A model generated the notes under the pieces. That model made no database searches, was not told the DNA's origin, and saw only the letters and a program-made list of their open reading frames with translations. A DNA stretch of 42,177 bases. Origin: a virus. The stretch lies in IMG/VR virus record IMGVR_UViG_3300024259_000073, positions 1-42,177 of that record; one strand, written 5' to 3'. This document shows, in pieces, positions 6,670-15,200 of the stretch. A program made the translations under genes and the position numbers. Every line of letters starts with the position of its first letter. Position 1 is the first letter of the stretch.

Positions 6670-6794
6670 TTCCCCGCATGGGAACAAGTTATGGCAAACA
6701 CCCACCTCCAGTTTGCCATCTCTTGCAGGGATTGGTGGTAAAATTTATCAGGAAACTGGTGGTCAGTTCAGTCCTACCAATCCCTACAAGAGAT
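6670..6794 (+). ncRNA. Tandem hairpins including a 19-bp stem
   Basis: Between two genes lie TTCCC-CGCAT-GGGAA (6670-6684), ATGGCAAAC/GTTTGCCAT (6691-6719, loop of 11), and a long stem pairing 6718-6736 with 6776-6794 over 19 positions with one mismatch. The loop of the last stem carries a further AACTG/CAGTT hairpin (6754-6768). The second and third stems share two bases, so they compete or stack. No T run follows. This looks like a structured RNA or a regulatory or processing element. No ORF is seen in 6665-6842. Confidence 0.65.
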
Positions 6795-6842
6795 TAAATC
6801 AAAATGTGGTATATTGATTAAGAGATTATTAACTTCAAGTAT

Positions 6843-7055
6843 ATGTTTCACAAACACAAATTTAAAAAAGACAAAAATATTCTTTGGTGTGAGTGCGGAA
6901 AAGTTAAAGAAATTAAATGTTGTCATAGTTGGAAAGTTCATTCAGAAGAAAGAATTATGGTTATGAATAGAAACCAACAAACACAGCAAATTTTAATATG
7001 TAAAATTTGTGGTAAATTTCAATCTGTTAATTTAATTACTGGACATATAGTTTAA
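6843..7055 (+). CDS. Zinc-binding phage protein, 70 aa
   Basis: The protein has MFHKHKF, then WCECGKVKEIKCCHSWKVH, and CKICGKFQ near residue 53. The His/Cys spacing suggests one or two zinc knuckles. Short proteins of the type 'HxW/C...CxxCG' are common in phage genomes and have no agreed function. The start ATG follows an AT-rich leader after the folded segment. Confidence 0.72.
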   Translation: MFHKHKFKKDKNILWCECGKVKEIKCCHSWKVHSEERIMVMNRNQQTQQILICKICGKFQSVNLITGHIV

Positions 7056-7298
7056 AACTATGCCATTAGAAAACTACATAGTTCATTTATTTTGAATGGA
7101 TTCGATGTCATAAAGATAATTGTGAAAAGATTAACAAATAAACGAAGTAAACTTAAAACTAAAGAATAAGAGAAGTATAGTTTGTTTCTGTAGCTGAATA
7201 ATAGCGTGGTTCTCCGCATTTTCCGAGAATACTCTGAAATTAGTAAGAGGCGGAATTTATTCAGCTATAATAGCAAATTACTAATAACCTAAAATAAT
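7056..7298 (+). ncRNA. Intergenic stretch with a multibranch-type fold
   Basis: No convincing gene is seen in 7056-7298; an 11-codon frame at 7060 is too short to call. At 7191-7267 a closing stem TAGCTGAATAA (7191-7201) / TTATTCAGCTA (7257-7267) encloses two smaller hairpins, TTCTC/GAGAA (7210-7229) and CTCT/AGAG (7232-7249). This is a three-way-junction layout, typical of a folded RNA rather than of a terminator. Confidence 0.55.
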
Positions 7299-7379
7299 AT
7301 GATTGAGAATTTAATTATAGTATTGTTTATAGGGTTTATAATATTTGTAGTATATGCAATTAATTTTGTTATGAAATAA
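7299..7379 (+). CDS. Single-pass membrane micropeptide, 26 aa
   Basis: An ATG preceded by the leader variant TAACCTAAAATAATATG (7285-7301), the same 17-mer that precedes the gene at 8599, opens a 26-codon frame. The product starts MIENLIIVLF and ends AINFVMK; apart from the ends it is one hydrophobic helix. The shared leader argues that it is translated. It may be a membrane-acting peptide (inhibitor, anchor or superinfection factor). The role is unknown. Confidence 0.55.
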   Translation: MIENLIIVLFIGFIIFVVYAINFVMK

Positions 7380-7392
7380 ATAAGTAAAAGTT

Positions 7393-7584
7393 ATGTTAAA
7401 CCCAAAATCTTATTATTATCAACCCTACTTAAATAGTGATAATTGTGAAAAGATTTATCATAATCATCACGATGATATGTGTTCAAGGTACAATGGTGAG
7501 GGTGGTAAAAGAAAATTTAGTCGTCAAGAAATTATAGAATTAAGAGAAGAAGGTTTAATTAAAAATCCCGCCTGCAACATCTAG
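7393..7584 (+). CDS. Small protein, 63 aa, unknown
   Basis: The protein is rich in Tyr, Asn and His (YHNHHDDMC) and has a helical FSRQEIIELREEGLI end. The His/Cys cluster could bind metal, but no family is recognised. It lies between the membrane micropeptide and the methyltransferase, with an AT-rich leader without SD. Confidence 0.62.
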   Translation: MLNPKSYYYQPYLNSDNCEKIYHNHHDDMCSRYNGEGGKRKFSRQEIIELREEGLIKNPACNI

Positions 7585-7603
7585 CAAAATAATCAATAAT
7601 AAT

Positions 7604-8572
7604 ATGAAATACTTATCATTATTTAGTGGTATCGGAGGATTTGAACTCGGTATCCAACAAGCGTATGAAAGTAATAATAAACCCCAAGTTGAGGGATTAC
7701 CAACCGAAGACAATTTGTCCAACATTAATAGCGACAATGTACAAAGAACCCCCACTTGTATTGGATATTCCGAAATCGACAAGTATGCCTGCCAAATCTA
7801 TAACAAACAATTCGCTAACCACAAAAACTATGGAGACATCACTACCATTGAACCTAAAGAACTCCCAGACTTTGACCTCTTGGTTGGAGGATTTCCTTGC
7901 CAAGCATTCAGCGTTGCTGGAAAAAGGAAAGGATTTGACGATACAAGAGGAACACTCTTTTTTGACATCGCAAGGATTTGTGCAGAAAAAAGACCAAGAC
8001 TTGTGGTACTTGAAAATGTTAAAGGTCTACTATCTCACGACAGCGGCAAAACTTTCCAGACAATACTTGGGGTTCTCTCCGACTTGGGGTATAGAGTTGA
8101 ATGGCAGGTACTTAACAGCAAAAATTTCGGAGTTCCCCAGAATAGGGAAAGAGTGTTCATTATCGGACATCTTAGAGGAACAAGTAGACCAGAAGTATTT
8201 CCTATCGGAGAAGCAGCAAGAGTATCTAAAAAAGAGAATAAAAAAGGGGATGGCAAACTTGCGGCAACCCTAAGAGCTGGTGGTAATTTAGAACGAAATG
8301 CTTTAATGATAAAAGATAGAAGGCAATCAGATGAAATAAGAATTTATAAAGATATATCAGAAACAGTTAGTTCAACATATGGAACTGGTGGTGGAAATAC
8401 ACCAATAGTTATGCCAGCAATTCGAAGACTAACTCCCACAGAATGTGAACGCTTACAAGGATTCCCTGATGGCTGGACAGAGGGGTTATCAGATACGCAG
8501 CGATATAAAACACTTGGTAATGCTGTCACAGTAAATGTAATTAAAGCAATATTTAAAAATATATGGATATAA
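7604..8572 (+). CDS. DNA C5-cytosine methyltransferase (Dcm family), 322 aa
   Basis: Canonical motifs are present: I FSGIGGFELG (7-16), IV GGFPCQAFSVAGKRKGF with catalytic Cys99, VI ENVKG (137-141), VIII QNRERVFIIG (179-188), a target-recognition region (about 200-270), IX RRLTPTECERLQGFP and X TLGNAVTVNV. The enzyme adds a methyl group to C5 of cytosine using S-adenosylmethionine. No restriction enzyme is adjacent, so it is an orphan enzyme, probably shielding the phage genome from host restriction. An extra stretch of about 25 residues (25-50) separates motif I from motif II. The leader is AT-rich without SD. Confidence 0.95.
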   Translation: MKYLSLFSGIGGFELGIQQAYESNNKPQVEGLPTEDNLSNINSDNVQRTPTCIGYSEIDKYACQIYNKQFANHKNYGDITTIEPKELPDFDLLVGGFPCQAFSVAGKRKGFDDTRGTLFFDIARICAEKRPRLVVLENVKGLLSHDSGKTFQTILGVLSDLGYRVEWQVLNSKNFGVPQNRERVFIIGHLRGTSRPEVFPIGEAARVSKKENKKGDGKLAATLRAGGNLERNALMIKDRRQSDEIRIYKDISETVSSTYGTGGGNTPIVMPAIRRLTPTECERLQGFPDGWTEGLSDTQRYKTLGNAVTVNVIKAIFKNIWI

Positions 8573-8598
8573 AACAAACTAAATTAACCTAAAATAAT

Positions 8599-8838
8599 AT
8601 GGAAAAAGACTTAATTAAAATACAAGAATGGTGTGATAAAAACTCTAACACTTTCCAAAGCTGGTACACAGAATTATGGTTTAATCGTGATTATGAAGAT
8701 GAAATAGAGTGGGGATGTGGTTTATTATATGGATATTCAAGAGACCATATTCTTGTTCAACATAATTATTTTAGTGTTACACCAGCAAAGGCTGTTAAAA
8801 AAGCATTAAAGGATTTAAAAAATATATGCCAAAAATAA
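8599..8838 (+). CDS. Small acidic protein, 79 aa, unknown
   Basis: The protein contains several Trp residues and a WFNRDYEDEIEWGCGLLYGYSRDH core, with a Lys-rich C-terminal helix. It resembles small phage proteins of unknown function by composition only. The leader is the 17-mer TAACCTAAAATAATATG (8585-8601). It overlaps the next gene by 13 bases. Confidence 0.68.
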   Translation: MEKDLIKIQEWCDKNSNTFQSWYTELWFNRDYEDEIEWGCGLLYGYSRDHILVQHNYFSVTPAKAVKKALKDLKNICQK

Positions 8839-9026
8839 CTAAAGAAGAAATAGAAGACTATTCACCAAAAGCTGGTGAATATAGTGAAATAGAAAATGGT
8901 CAATATATGACTTGTTGCGATTGTAACTTGGTACATAAAATAAAGTATAAGATTGTAGATGGTAAATTGTTTATGAGATTCTGGCGAAATGAAAAACTAA
9001 CTAAAAAATATAGAGATGATAAATAA
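8826..9026 (+). CDS. Small CxxC protein, 66 aa
   Basis: After an acidic start comes GQYMTCCDCNLVHKIKYKI, a CC-x-C-x(3)-H arrangement seen in a common class of small phage proteins of unknown function. The second half is basic. It overlaps both neighbours (8826-8838 and 9016-9026), so the three genes are translated as a chain. Metal binding is likely but unproven. Confidence 0.68.
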   Translation: MPKITKEEIEDYSPKAGEYSEIENGQYMTCCDCNLVHKIKYKIVDGKLFMRFWRNEKLTKKYRDDK

Positions 9027-9285
9027 AAAAGAGATAGAAAAAGAATTTGATAAACTACTACCAAAAGTTGATGTGGTTAGAATTAAAGCTGTGTTTAGTA
9101 ATACAAAAGATGAGGTGTCTCAAATTGTTGCTGCTGAAACCCATAATACACAAGTAGAAATAGTAAAACAATTCATCTTCAAATCTATAACTAAAGTATT
9201 AGATGCTGTAGAAAAAGAATATGAAGACGGCGTTTTTTTACATCACGATGAATTCAAAGCCAAAAGAAAGGAGATAGGATTTTAA
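9016..9285 (+). CDS. Helical small protein, 89 aa, unknown
   Basis: A Lys/Glu/Val-rich protein, predicted helical throughout, ending KAKRKEIGF. No motif is recognised. The start lies inside the previous gene. It is the last gene before the promoter at 9304-9318. Confidence 0.65.
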   Translation: MINKKEIEKEFDKLLPKVDVVRIKAVFSNTKDEVSQIVAAETHNTQVEIVKQFIFKSITKVLDAVEKEYEDGVFLHHDEFKAKRKEIGF

Positions 9286-9303
9286 TGGCTAAAAACTTGA
9301 ATT

Positions 9304-9318
9304 TATGGTATAATTACT
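9304..9318 (+). promoter_or_regulatory. Extended -10 promoter TATGGTATAATTACT
   Basis: TGG followed by TATAAT (9309-9314) makes an extended -10; the -35 position (9286-9291, TGGCTA) is poor. The same 15-mer occurs on the minus strand at 40781-40795 and 22759-22773, so it defines a promoter class in this phage. Transcription should begin near 9321 and read the HNH gene at 9343. Confidence 0.75.
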
Positions 9319-9342
9319 TATATATTATTAACTATAAGCACA

Positions 9343-9609
9343 ATGCCTCCAATAAAAGGAAAGAAAAATCCAAACATGGCTCGCAAGGGCAAATCTAATG
9401 GTCGCTGGAAAGGCGGTAAGTCTTCTGACTACCGCAGACGTGTAACTGGTGCTAAGAAAGGCGAAGAAGTACACCACAAAGACCATAATAAAAGCAACAA
9501 TAAGGTATCTAACTTCTCAAAGATGTCTAAAGGTAGCCACAACAAAGCTCACCCTGAAAAGGGTGGTAACCACATGCCTAGTCGGAAAAGACGTAAGAAG
9601 AAACGATAA
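9343..9609 (+). CDS. Small HNH-type nuclease, 88 aa
   Basis: A very basic protein whose centre reads EVHHKDHNKSNNKVSNF, the His-His...Asn core of an HNH (HNH_3-like) nuclease, followed by SKGSHNKAH. N- and C-terminal tails are Lys/Arg-rich and should bind DNA. Such small HNH proteins act as homing endonucleases or as nicking enzymes. It has its own extended -10 promoter and therefore looks like an inserted or independently expressed gene. No intron or intein is seen around it. Confidence 0.8.
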   Translation: MPPIKGKKNPNMARKGKSNGRWKGGKSSDYRRRVTGAKKGEEVHHKDHNKSNNKVSNFSKMSKGSHNKAHPEKGGNHMPSRKRRKKKR

Positions 9610-9860
9610 TGGGCTTGGTAGGTCGTTGGCTCAATGAAGATGAGTTCCACACACCCCCAAAAGAGTTGCTAACAGACGAGCAAATATACGACAGAGAGCC
9701 TGACCGCACCGATAAACAGGCGGTCTTTATAATGAAGCTGATGATGGAGAAAGGCTATAAGCGAGTCGAGGATGTACACTCATCTATTAAACTAAAGTCT
9801 AACGGTAAAATTTCAATCGGGGTCGCGGCTAAAGTGATTGATTATTTACTTAAAAAATGA
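9609..9860 (+). CDS. Small protein, 83 aa, next to SNF2 helicase
   Basis: The first half is acidic and Pro-containing; the second half (DKQAVFIMKLMMEKGYKRVEDVHS and following) looks like a small helical DNA- or protein-binding domain. No family is recognised. The ATG overlaps the HNH stop (TAATG), and its own end overlaps the helicase start by four bases, so it may be a helicase partner. Confidence 0.65.
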   Translation: MGLVGRWLNEDEFHTPPKELLTDEQIYDREPDRTDKQAVFIMKLMMEKGYKRVEDVHSSIKLKSNGKISIGVAAKVIDYLLKK

Positions 9861-11047
9861 AACTCTATAAACATCAACAACAACTCCTAGAGCTGAATCC
9901 TAAAAGACACGGTCTTTTTTTTGATACTGGCACCGGAAAAACATTAACAGCAATAAAGTTAGCTGAAAAAAATTCAGACAATTGTTTGGTTTTATGTCCA
10001 AAAAGTTTAAAGGAGCAGTGGTATGAAGAAATAGATAAATTCTCTGAAAGAAAAATAGACTGGCTAGTCAAAACTAAGGAAGAATTTCGTCGTGATTGGA
10101 ATTTATTATCTAAATATAGTTGTTTGGTCTATGATGAATTTCATTTTTGGGGCAACCATAAAAGTCAACTACATAAAAATACAATGAAATATTGTATTAA
10201 ACACCAGCCAGAATTTATTTATGGTCTAACAGCGTCGCCCTATATGTCATCAATAATGAATATTTTTGCACTAGAAAGATTATTGGGTTACACACCAAGA
10301 TGGATTGATTACAATAAAAAATACTTCTATCCTATGAAGATTGGTAGGAGAATAATACACAAACAAAAAGACGGCCTTGAAAAAGAGGTGGCTAGACTTT
10401 GTAATAATATTGGTACAGCCGTTAAATTAGAAGATTGTATTGATTTACCAGAACAAATATTTAAAACAGAATATTTTTATTTAACCACTGACCAAAAAAA
10501 AGCAATTAAAAATATTACTGACTTAGAAGCTATAGTAAAATTTACTAAAACTCATCAAATTTGTGGTGGTACGTTAAAATCTGACGGTTATACCGAAGAC
10601 AAGGAATTTGATTCTGAAAAAATGAAACGAGTTATAGAGTTGGCTCATGAACATAGAAAAATAGTAATAGTATGCAGATACAACCACGAAATAAAGATAT
10701 TGCGTGATAAGCTCAAAAATATCCTTAATTGTGTTGTTATTACCGGTGCGACCAAAGATAAACATCACGCCTTAAAAGACGCAGACAAGGCTAAATCTTG
10801 CGTAATTTTAACTAATGCAGCCTGTAGTGTTGGTTGGCAGGTGCCTTCCTTTAATTTTATGGTATTTTATAGTTATAGTTTTAGTTTAGTTGACGCTATA
10901 CAGATGCGTGGTAGAATTAATCGTATTAACTTTCCATCGTCTAATATATATCTTTCATTAGTAGTTAAAGATACTATTGACGAGCATGTTTATGATAATA
11001 TTGTAAACAAGAAAATGGATTTCCAAATAGCCCTTTACAATAGTTGA
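9857..11047 (+). CDS. SNF2/DEAD-like superfamily 2 helicase, 396 aa
   Basis: Motifs in order: Q-like YKHQQQLLEL, I DTGTGKT (23-29), Ia VLCPKSLKEQW, II DEFH (94-97), III LTASP (125-129), and, in the second RecA lobe, IVICRYNHE-type strands and VI QMRGRINR. This is the phage-type SNF2-like ATPase that moves along duplex DNA; it lacks accessory domains. Likely roles are replication restart, recombination or clearing of proteins from DNA. It is co-translated with the preceding 83-aa gene (overlap of four bases). The coding sequence is more AT-rich than that of the late genes. Confidence 0.9.
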   Translation: MKLYKHQQQLLELNPKRHGLFFDTGTGKTLTAIKLAEKNSDNCLVLCPKSLKEQWYEEIDKFSERKIDWLVKTKEEFRRDWNLLSKYSCLVYDEFHFWGNHKSQLHKNTMKYCIKHQPEFIYGLTASPYMSSIMNIFALERLLGYTPRWIDYNKKYFYPMKIGRRIIHKQKDGLEKEVARLCNNIGTAVKLEDCIDLPEQIFKTEYFYLTTDQKKAIKNITDLEAIVKFTKTHQICGGTLKSDGYTEDKEFDSEKMKRVIELAHEHRKIVIVCRYNHEIKILRDKLKNILNCVVITGATKDKHHALKDADKAKSCVILTNAACSVGWQVPSFNFMVFYSYSFSLVDAIQMRGRINRINFPSSNIYLSLVVKDTIDEHVYDNIVNKKMDFQIALYNS

Positions 11048-11062
11048 GCACTCCTGTATACT
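11034..11062 (+). promoter_or_regulatory. Promoter giving a leaderless or nearly leaderless HNH mRNA
   Basis: TTTACA (11034-11039), 17-nt spacer, TATACT (11057-11062). The expected start point, six to seven bases after the -10, falls on the ATG at 11069, so the mRNA would have almost no leader. It overlaps the last codons of the helicase gene. Confidence 0.65.
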
Positions 11063-11068
11063 CTATGT

Positions 11069-11734
11069 ATGAGTTATGGTATAAAAAATATAATAAAGTC
11101 AGGCCAAAAGTTTAATAGGCTTACTGTTATTAAAGAAGTACCAGGCGAGACTAATCGTAAGGTATTATGTCAATGTGATTGTGGTAATAAATCCACCTCA
11201 TCTTATACTAATATCAAAAATGGTCATACTAAAAGTTGTGGTTGTTTGGGTAGAGAAAATGCTGCTAATAGACAATATAAACATGGTTTAGCTAGAACAA
11301 AATTTTATGATGTTTATTCTAAAATAAAATCACGTTGTGAAAATAAAAATGACAAGGATTATAAAAATTATGGTGGCCGTGGTATTAGATGTTTCTGGAA
11401 ATCGTTTAAAGAATTTAAAGATGATATGTATAATGATTATTTAAAGCATAAAAAAAATAATACTGGTACCAACACTAGAATAGACCGCATAGATAATGAT
11501 GGTAATTATTGTAAAGAAAATTGTAAATGGTCTACTCATAAAGAACAAGCCAGGAATAGAAGGGGCAATCATTTATTAACTTATAAAGGTAAAATTCAAA
11601 CTTTAACTGAATGGGCAGAAGAAGTTAAATTACCAAGACACACTTTAAATAATAGAATAGTAAAATATGGTTGGTCTATAAAGAGAGCGTTGACTTTACC
11701 AAATAAATTCTATGCCAAAAATAAAACGCCATGA
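11069..11734 (+). CDS. HNH homing-type endonuclease, 221 aa
   Basis: An N-terminal zinc-ribbon-like part (CQCDCG, then SCGCLG) precedes GGRGIRCF...FKEFKDDM and the HNH core TRIDRIDNDGNYCKENCKW with the following THKEQARNRR. The C-terminal LTEWAEEVKLPRHTLNNRI segment resembles a NUMOD-type DNA-binding motif. This is the layout of freestanding phage HNH homing endonucleases. It is the most AT-rich gene around, has its own promoter, and its end overlaps the next gene by 23 bases: signs of a mobile gene inserted between the helicase and the RecU-like gene. Confidence 0.88.
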   Translation: MSYGIKNIIKSGQKFNRLTVIKEVPGETNRKVLCQCDCGNKSTSSYTNIKNGHTKSCGCLGRENAANRQYKHGLARTKFYDVYSKIKSRCENKNDKDYKNYGGRGIRCFWKSFKEFKDDMYNDYLKHKKNNTGTNTRIDRIDNDGNYCKENCKWSTHKEQARNRRGNHLLTYKGKIQTLTEWAEEVKLPRHTLNNRIVKYGWSIKRALTLPNKFYAKNKTP

Positions 11735-12128
11735 AGCCCGCTTCACCACCGAAGTACAGAAGTGGCTCCGCCATAACGCCAAAGATTTACCTTTGGCGTT
11801 CGCTTGGGAAGCTAAAGTTGCGACTACTCCAAACCTGTTCTTCTCACAGGTTCCTAAACATCAGCGAGATGCCCTAGAGATTGCCAAGTGGCAGGTGTTC
11901 TGCTATAAGATATCAGATTACGACCAAATGAAAAAACCCTGCGACGGGGTTTTTATGAGGGATGCCGGTGGTATGTTACTGCTCCACTGGATTCGCAAAG
12001 GTAACAAAACATTCTATATGATAGACATAGACAGGTTCCAGGCGTTTGAAAAAAGCTGTGGTAAAAAAAGCCTTAACGAAGATGATGCTAGGAAGATTGC
12101 GTTTAAGGTAGGCACACTAAAAAACTAG
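11712..12128 (+). CDS. RecU-like nuclease-fold protein, 138 aa
   Basis: The pattern EAK, F-x-x-V-x-x-HQ-x-x-AL, CYKISDYDQ, KPCDGVF, TFYMIDIDRFQ and KSLNEDDARKIA resembles small phage proteins described as RecU-like or Holliday-junction-resolvase-like with a PD-(D/E)XK-type fold. Catalytic residues cannot be assigned with certainty. If the assignment is right, the protein would resolve branched DNA before packaging, fitting the neighbouring helicase. It is the last rightward gene; its TAG stop is part of the CTAG shared with the convergent gene. Confidence 0.6.
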   Translation: MPKIKRHEARFTTEVQKWLRHNAKDLPLAFAWEAKVATTPNLFFSQVPKHQRDALEIAKWQVFCYKISDYDQMKKPCDGVFMRDAGGMLLLHWIRKGNKTFYMIDIDRFQAFEKSCGKKSLNEDDARKIAFKVGTLKN

Positions 12129-12152
12129 TCCTTTGGGACTAGCTTTTTTTTA
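12125..12152. terminator. Bidirectional terminator at the convergent gene ends
   Basis: CTAGTCC (12125-12131), loop TTTG, GGACTAG (12136-12142). Rightward it is followed by nine T (12144-12152); leftward the minus strand has a run of six T just beyond the stem. It ends both transcription units. CTAG at 12125-12128 supplies the stop codon of the plus gene (TAG 12126-12128) and of the minus gene (TAG, read from 12127 to 12125). Confidence 0.9.
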
Positions 12153-12283
12153 GTTTGATGATAAACCTTATTGGCCATCTGTTTAGATATACCCAACTGT
12201 TCACCTATCTTCGCAAAAGATAAGCCTGTATCATCACGCATATTGACTAGCTTTATATTACGTTCTATTTTTTCTTGGTTCAT
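12125..12283 (-). CDS. Helix-turn-helix regulator, 52 aa
   Basis: The frame starts at the ATG that overlaps the stop of the 1231-aa gene (TAATG) and ends in the shared terminator, which lies inside its last codons. The segment LSFAKIGEQLGISKQMANKV (residues 21-40) is a clear helix-turn-helix of the sigma region 4 type, with basic residues after it. The protein is tiny, so it probably acts as a dimer. As the last gene of the late unit it may shut down or tune phage transcription. Candidate targets are the palindromes near the early and late promoters. Confidence 0.75.
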   Translation of the reverse strand: MNQEKIERNIKLVNMRDDTGLSFAKIGEQLGISKQMANKVYHQTKKKLVPKD

Positions 12284-15200
12284 TAGTCTGATTCAAAATA
12301 TTTTTCAAATTTGCCAACCTCGCCTTCACGCATCAAAATATCAAGAAGTTCCTCACGGGTCTTCTCTATTTGTTTTCGCTTACTATATTGTAAGTCGACC
12401 TGATAGTCTTTGATACTTGTGACTAGTGGGATAAACCACTGCTTCTCGTCTTCTGAAAGCATAGCCAGCATAGTAGCTACAAACCTACTTGTCCCGGGTG
12501 TATTTTCAAATATATATTTTCGCTTGGGGTCTACCCTAGCAAATGTTTTTATTTCACCAGTGTCTTTATCTCTGTATTCTTCTTCGTGATATCTCAATAG
12601 CTTCTTGATATAATCAGGAGCATTTTTATAACGAGTACCAGATGTGTCATCTTTAATCTTCATGTTTTTAAACATATTGTAACCAGTCATCATTTCAATA
12701 GGATATTTAATCGCAGGAGATAATGACATAGCAAAGCCACGCTTGGGGTCACCAAGTTTTTCAAATGCTTCCTCTACTGGCAAACCAAATCCTGTTAGGA
12801 ATTTGTCAGCCGCTGTTCTAAATATAATTCTATCCTTCAACCAGTCTGGTAAATATTGTCTTTCCTCACTATTCATATCCGACATTGCACGCTGTGTCTT
12901 GAACACACCAGCATACTTACCCGGTTTAGCTATCATCTGTTCTAACTGTAGGGGTATGTTATGACGCGTGAAAGTATAAAAAGGAATCAAACGCTTTGTA
13001 AATGTTCTCTCAAACTTGGTAAAACCTTCGGGCATATAGTCAAAGTGAAACTTTAATACCTTGTCTGCGGCAGTAAATGCTTCGTCACCCTTGATAAGCC
13101 TATCAATAAACAAGGTAGTACGCAGCCTATCTTCAATCGCTCCCATAGCCGTAGCAGGATATTTAGCCAATTTCTGTGAAAGTTTAGGGTCTAATGTCTT
13201 CTGTAAGGCCTCGGCTACATCAAGGTAACCTACTTGACCTGTAACACCGTATTCTTTTACTAGTTTTCTAACAGCGTCATAAGACATTTCTTTCCCGTTT
13301 TTTAGGGTTATAAAACCAGCTTTCTTATGTAATATTTTTTCAGCCTCTGAATATCTCAATGGGTTATTGACACCAGCTATCCAATTATTAAAGGCACCAC
13401 CAATAGCATTACGGGTGTGAAAGGCTGGGAACCAACCAGTCACTGAACCTTTCCATAGGAACATTGCCTTGTCATACATTTTCAAGAACTCGTTCATTGA
13501 TTCATCGTTGCTCATAATACTGGAAGCCTTGTCAACATATTTGGCAAATGATTCTGGTAATAATTTACCTTCTAGTTGTGGAGCACTGGACTTAATCCAT
13601 TTCATGCCATCAACATCAGTCATAAAGTCTAGGCCCTGTGGATTATCTTTACCAAATTTCTTCATACCCTGTAAAAAATGGTCTGTGCGTAAGGCCTTGA
13701 TACTATTTACATTACGAGCAGCGTATGCTCTAAAGGCATCGTCTTCGAATAGTTTGAAGCCGTAACGCTCTAGGAACTCTTTATTTATTGCTTCGATTGT
13801 AGTTTGTTCTAGTTTGAAATAGTTACCAGCTTTATTAACAGCATCAAAGTTCATTAGGTTAGCTATCTCATCGGCTTCTCTGTTTGATAACTTCATTATC
13901 TCATCCTGAAGTTCAACAAGTTTAGTGGCTTTGGTTTTCTTTTTGCCGACAGCTTTAGCAGCCCCTTCACTAAGTTCATCAACAAAATCAAAAGCACCAC
14001 TCTCAATATCTTTTTGTAGTTTAGCTAGATAAGTTTCAAGGTCTGATTTTTTAGCGTTAACAATACCGTTGATAATAGCACTAGCATCATCTGCTGATGC
14101 TTCTGCGAAATCGTCTAAGACACCACCAGATATCTTGGTAGGTTTAGCTAGACCTTCTTTAAGCTCTGCTATCTTAGCTAGTATTTCACCAGTACCTTTT
14201 TTAACATCACCGGCAACTAGTCTGTCTTGTATAACTTGTAAGGCCTGAATCTTTTTACCTGTAGCCTTCTCAAGTTCTGCAACTAGCTTTTCTTTATTAT
14301 AGGTCACAAGACCCATACGTTTATAGTTACCAACTACTTCTTTGCCATTTTCATCAATAATTTTAAACCATTGTCGCTTCTTTGAAGAACCAAGTTTAGT
14401 CCGCATCTCTTTAGACATAGCAGTATAGACATCACCACCTTGGTCCATAAACTCCCTACCTTCTTTGGTAAGCATACGATATTGATATGATGGTACCTGT
14501 CCTTTTAATAAACCACCGGCCATCTCAGCTTCTTTAGATGCTAGATGCCCTGCATGCATATAATGTAGTATGTCGTCTAGTAATTCATTTCCTGTTGAAG
14601 CTGGTAAGTCCATGGTTTTGAATATTTCCATTCCTGGTTTTAAATCACCAGTCTTCTTTAGTTCTTTTATCCAAGCGGCTTGATTTTTAATATTATCAGA
14701 CGAACCCCTAACAAAAGATTTTATTGTTTCAAAAACATCGTCACTATCGTCAAAGTGTCTAATAATTTTTTCATACAGTTCGTCTTGATTTCTAACAGCA
14801 CCAAATTTAATGTTTGATACTGTCTTTACAGCATCGTCTACTTTATTTGCAGGTAATTTTGTTGTAAACTTACCAATTAAATCTTTTCTAATTGTTTCTA
14901 AAAATTTATCTGTGACCACCTCAGTTGGTATACCCTTGCCCTGCAAAGCCTTATTCAATATCTTTCCAGCGTCTGGAATATCTTTAGACTTCTTAGCCCA
15001 ATCCATGACTTCGGTCATCATGTCATCAATCTCAATACGAGTACCTTTGTAGTACGGTGAGAGTAACTTCTTCATTTCATTACCCTTGATACCCATTTTC
15101 TCGATATCATATAAGGGATTAAAAGCTCGTCTAACGCCTTCATAGGCATCAGTTATTCTACGTGGCTGTATAAATTCTCCGCCACGAATATATTTTGTTG

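Noticed and set aside
7060-7095. 11-codon frame after the 70-aa zinc gene
   Set aside because: It has an AAAACTATG start like early genes but is too short and has no further support.
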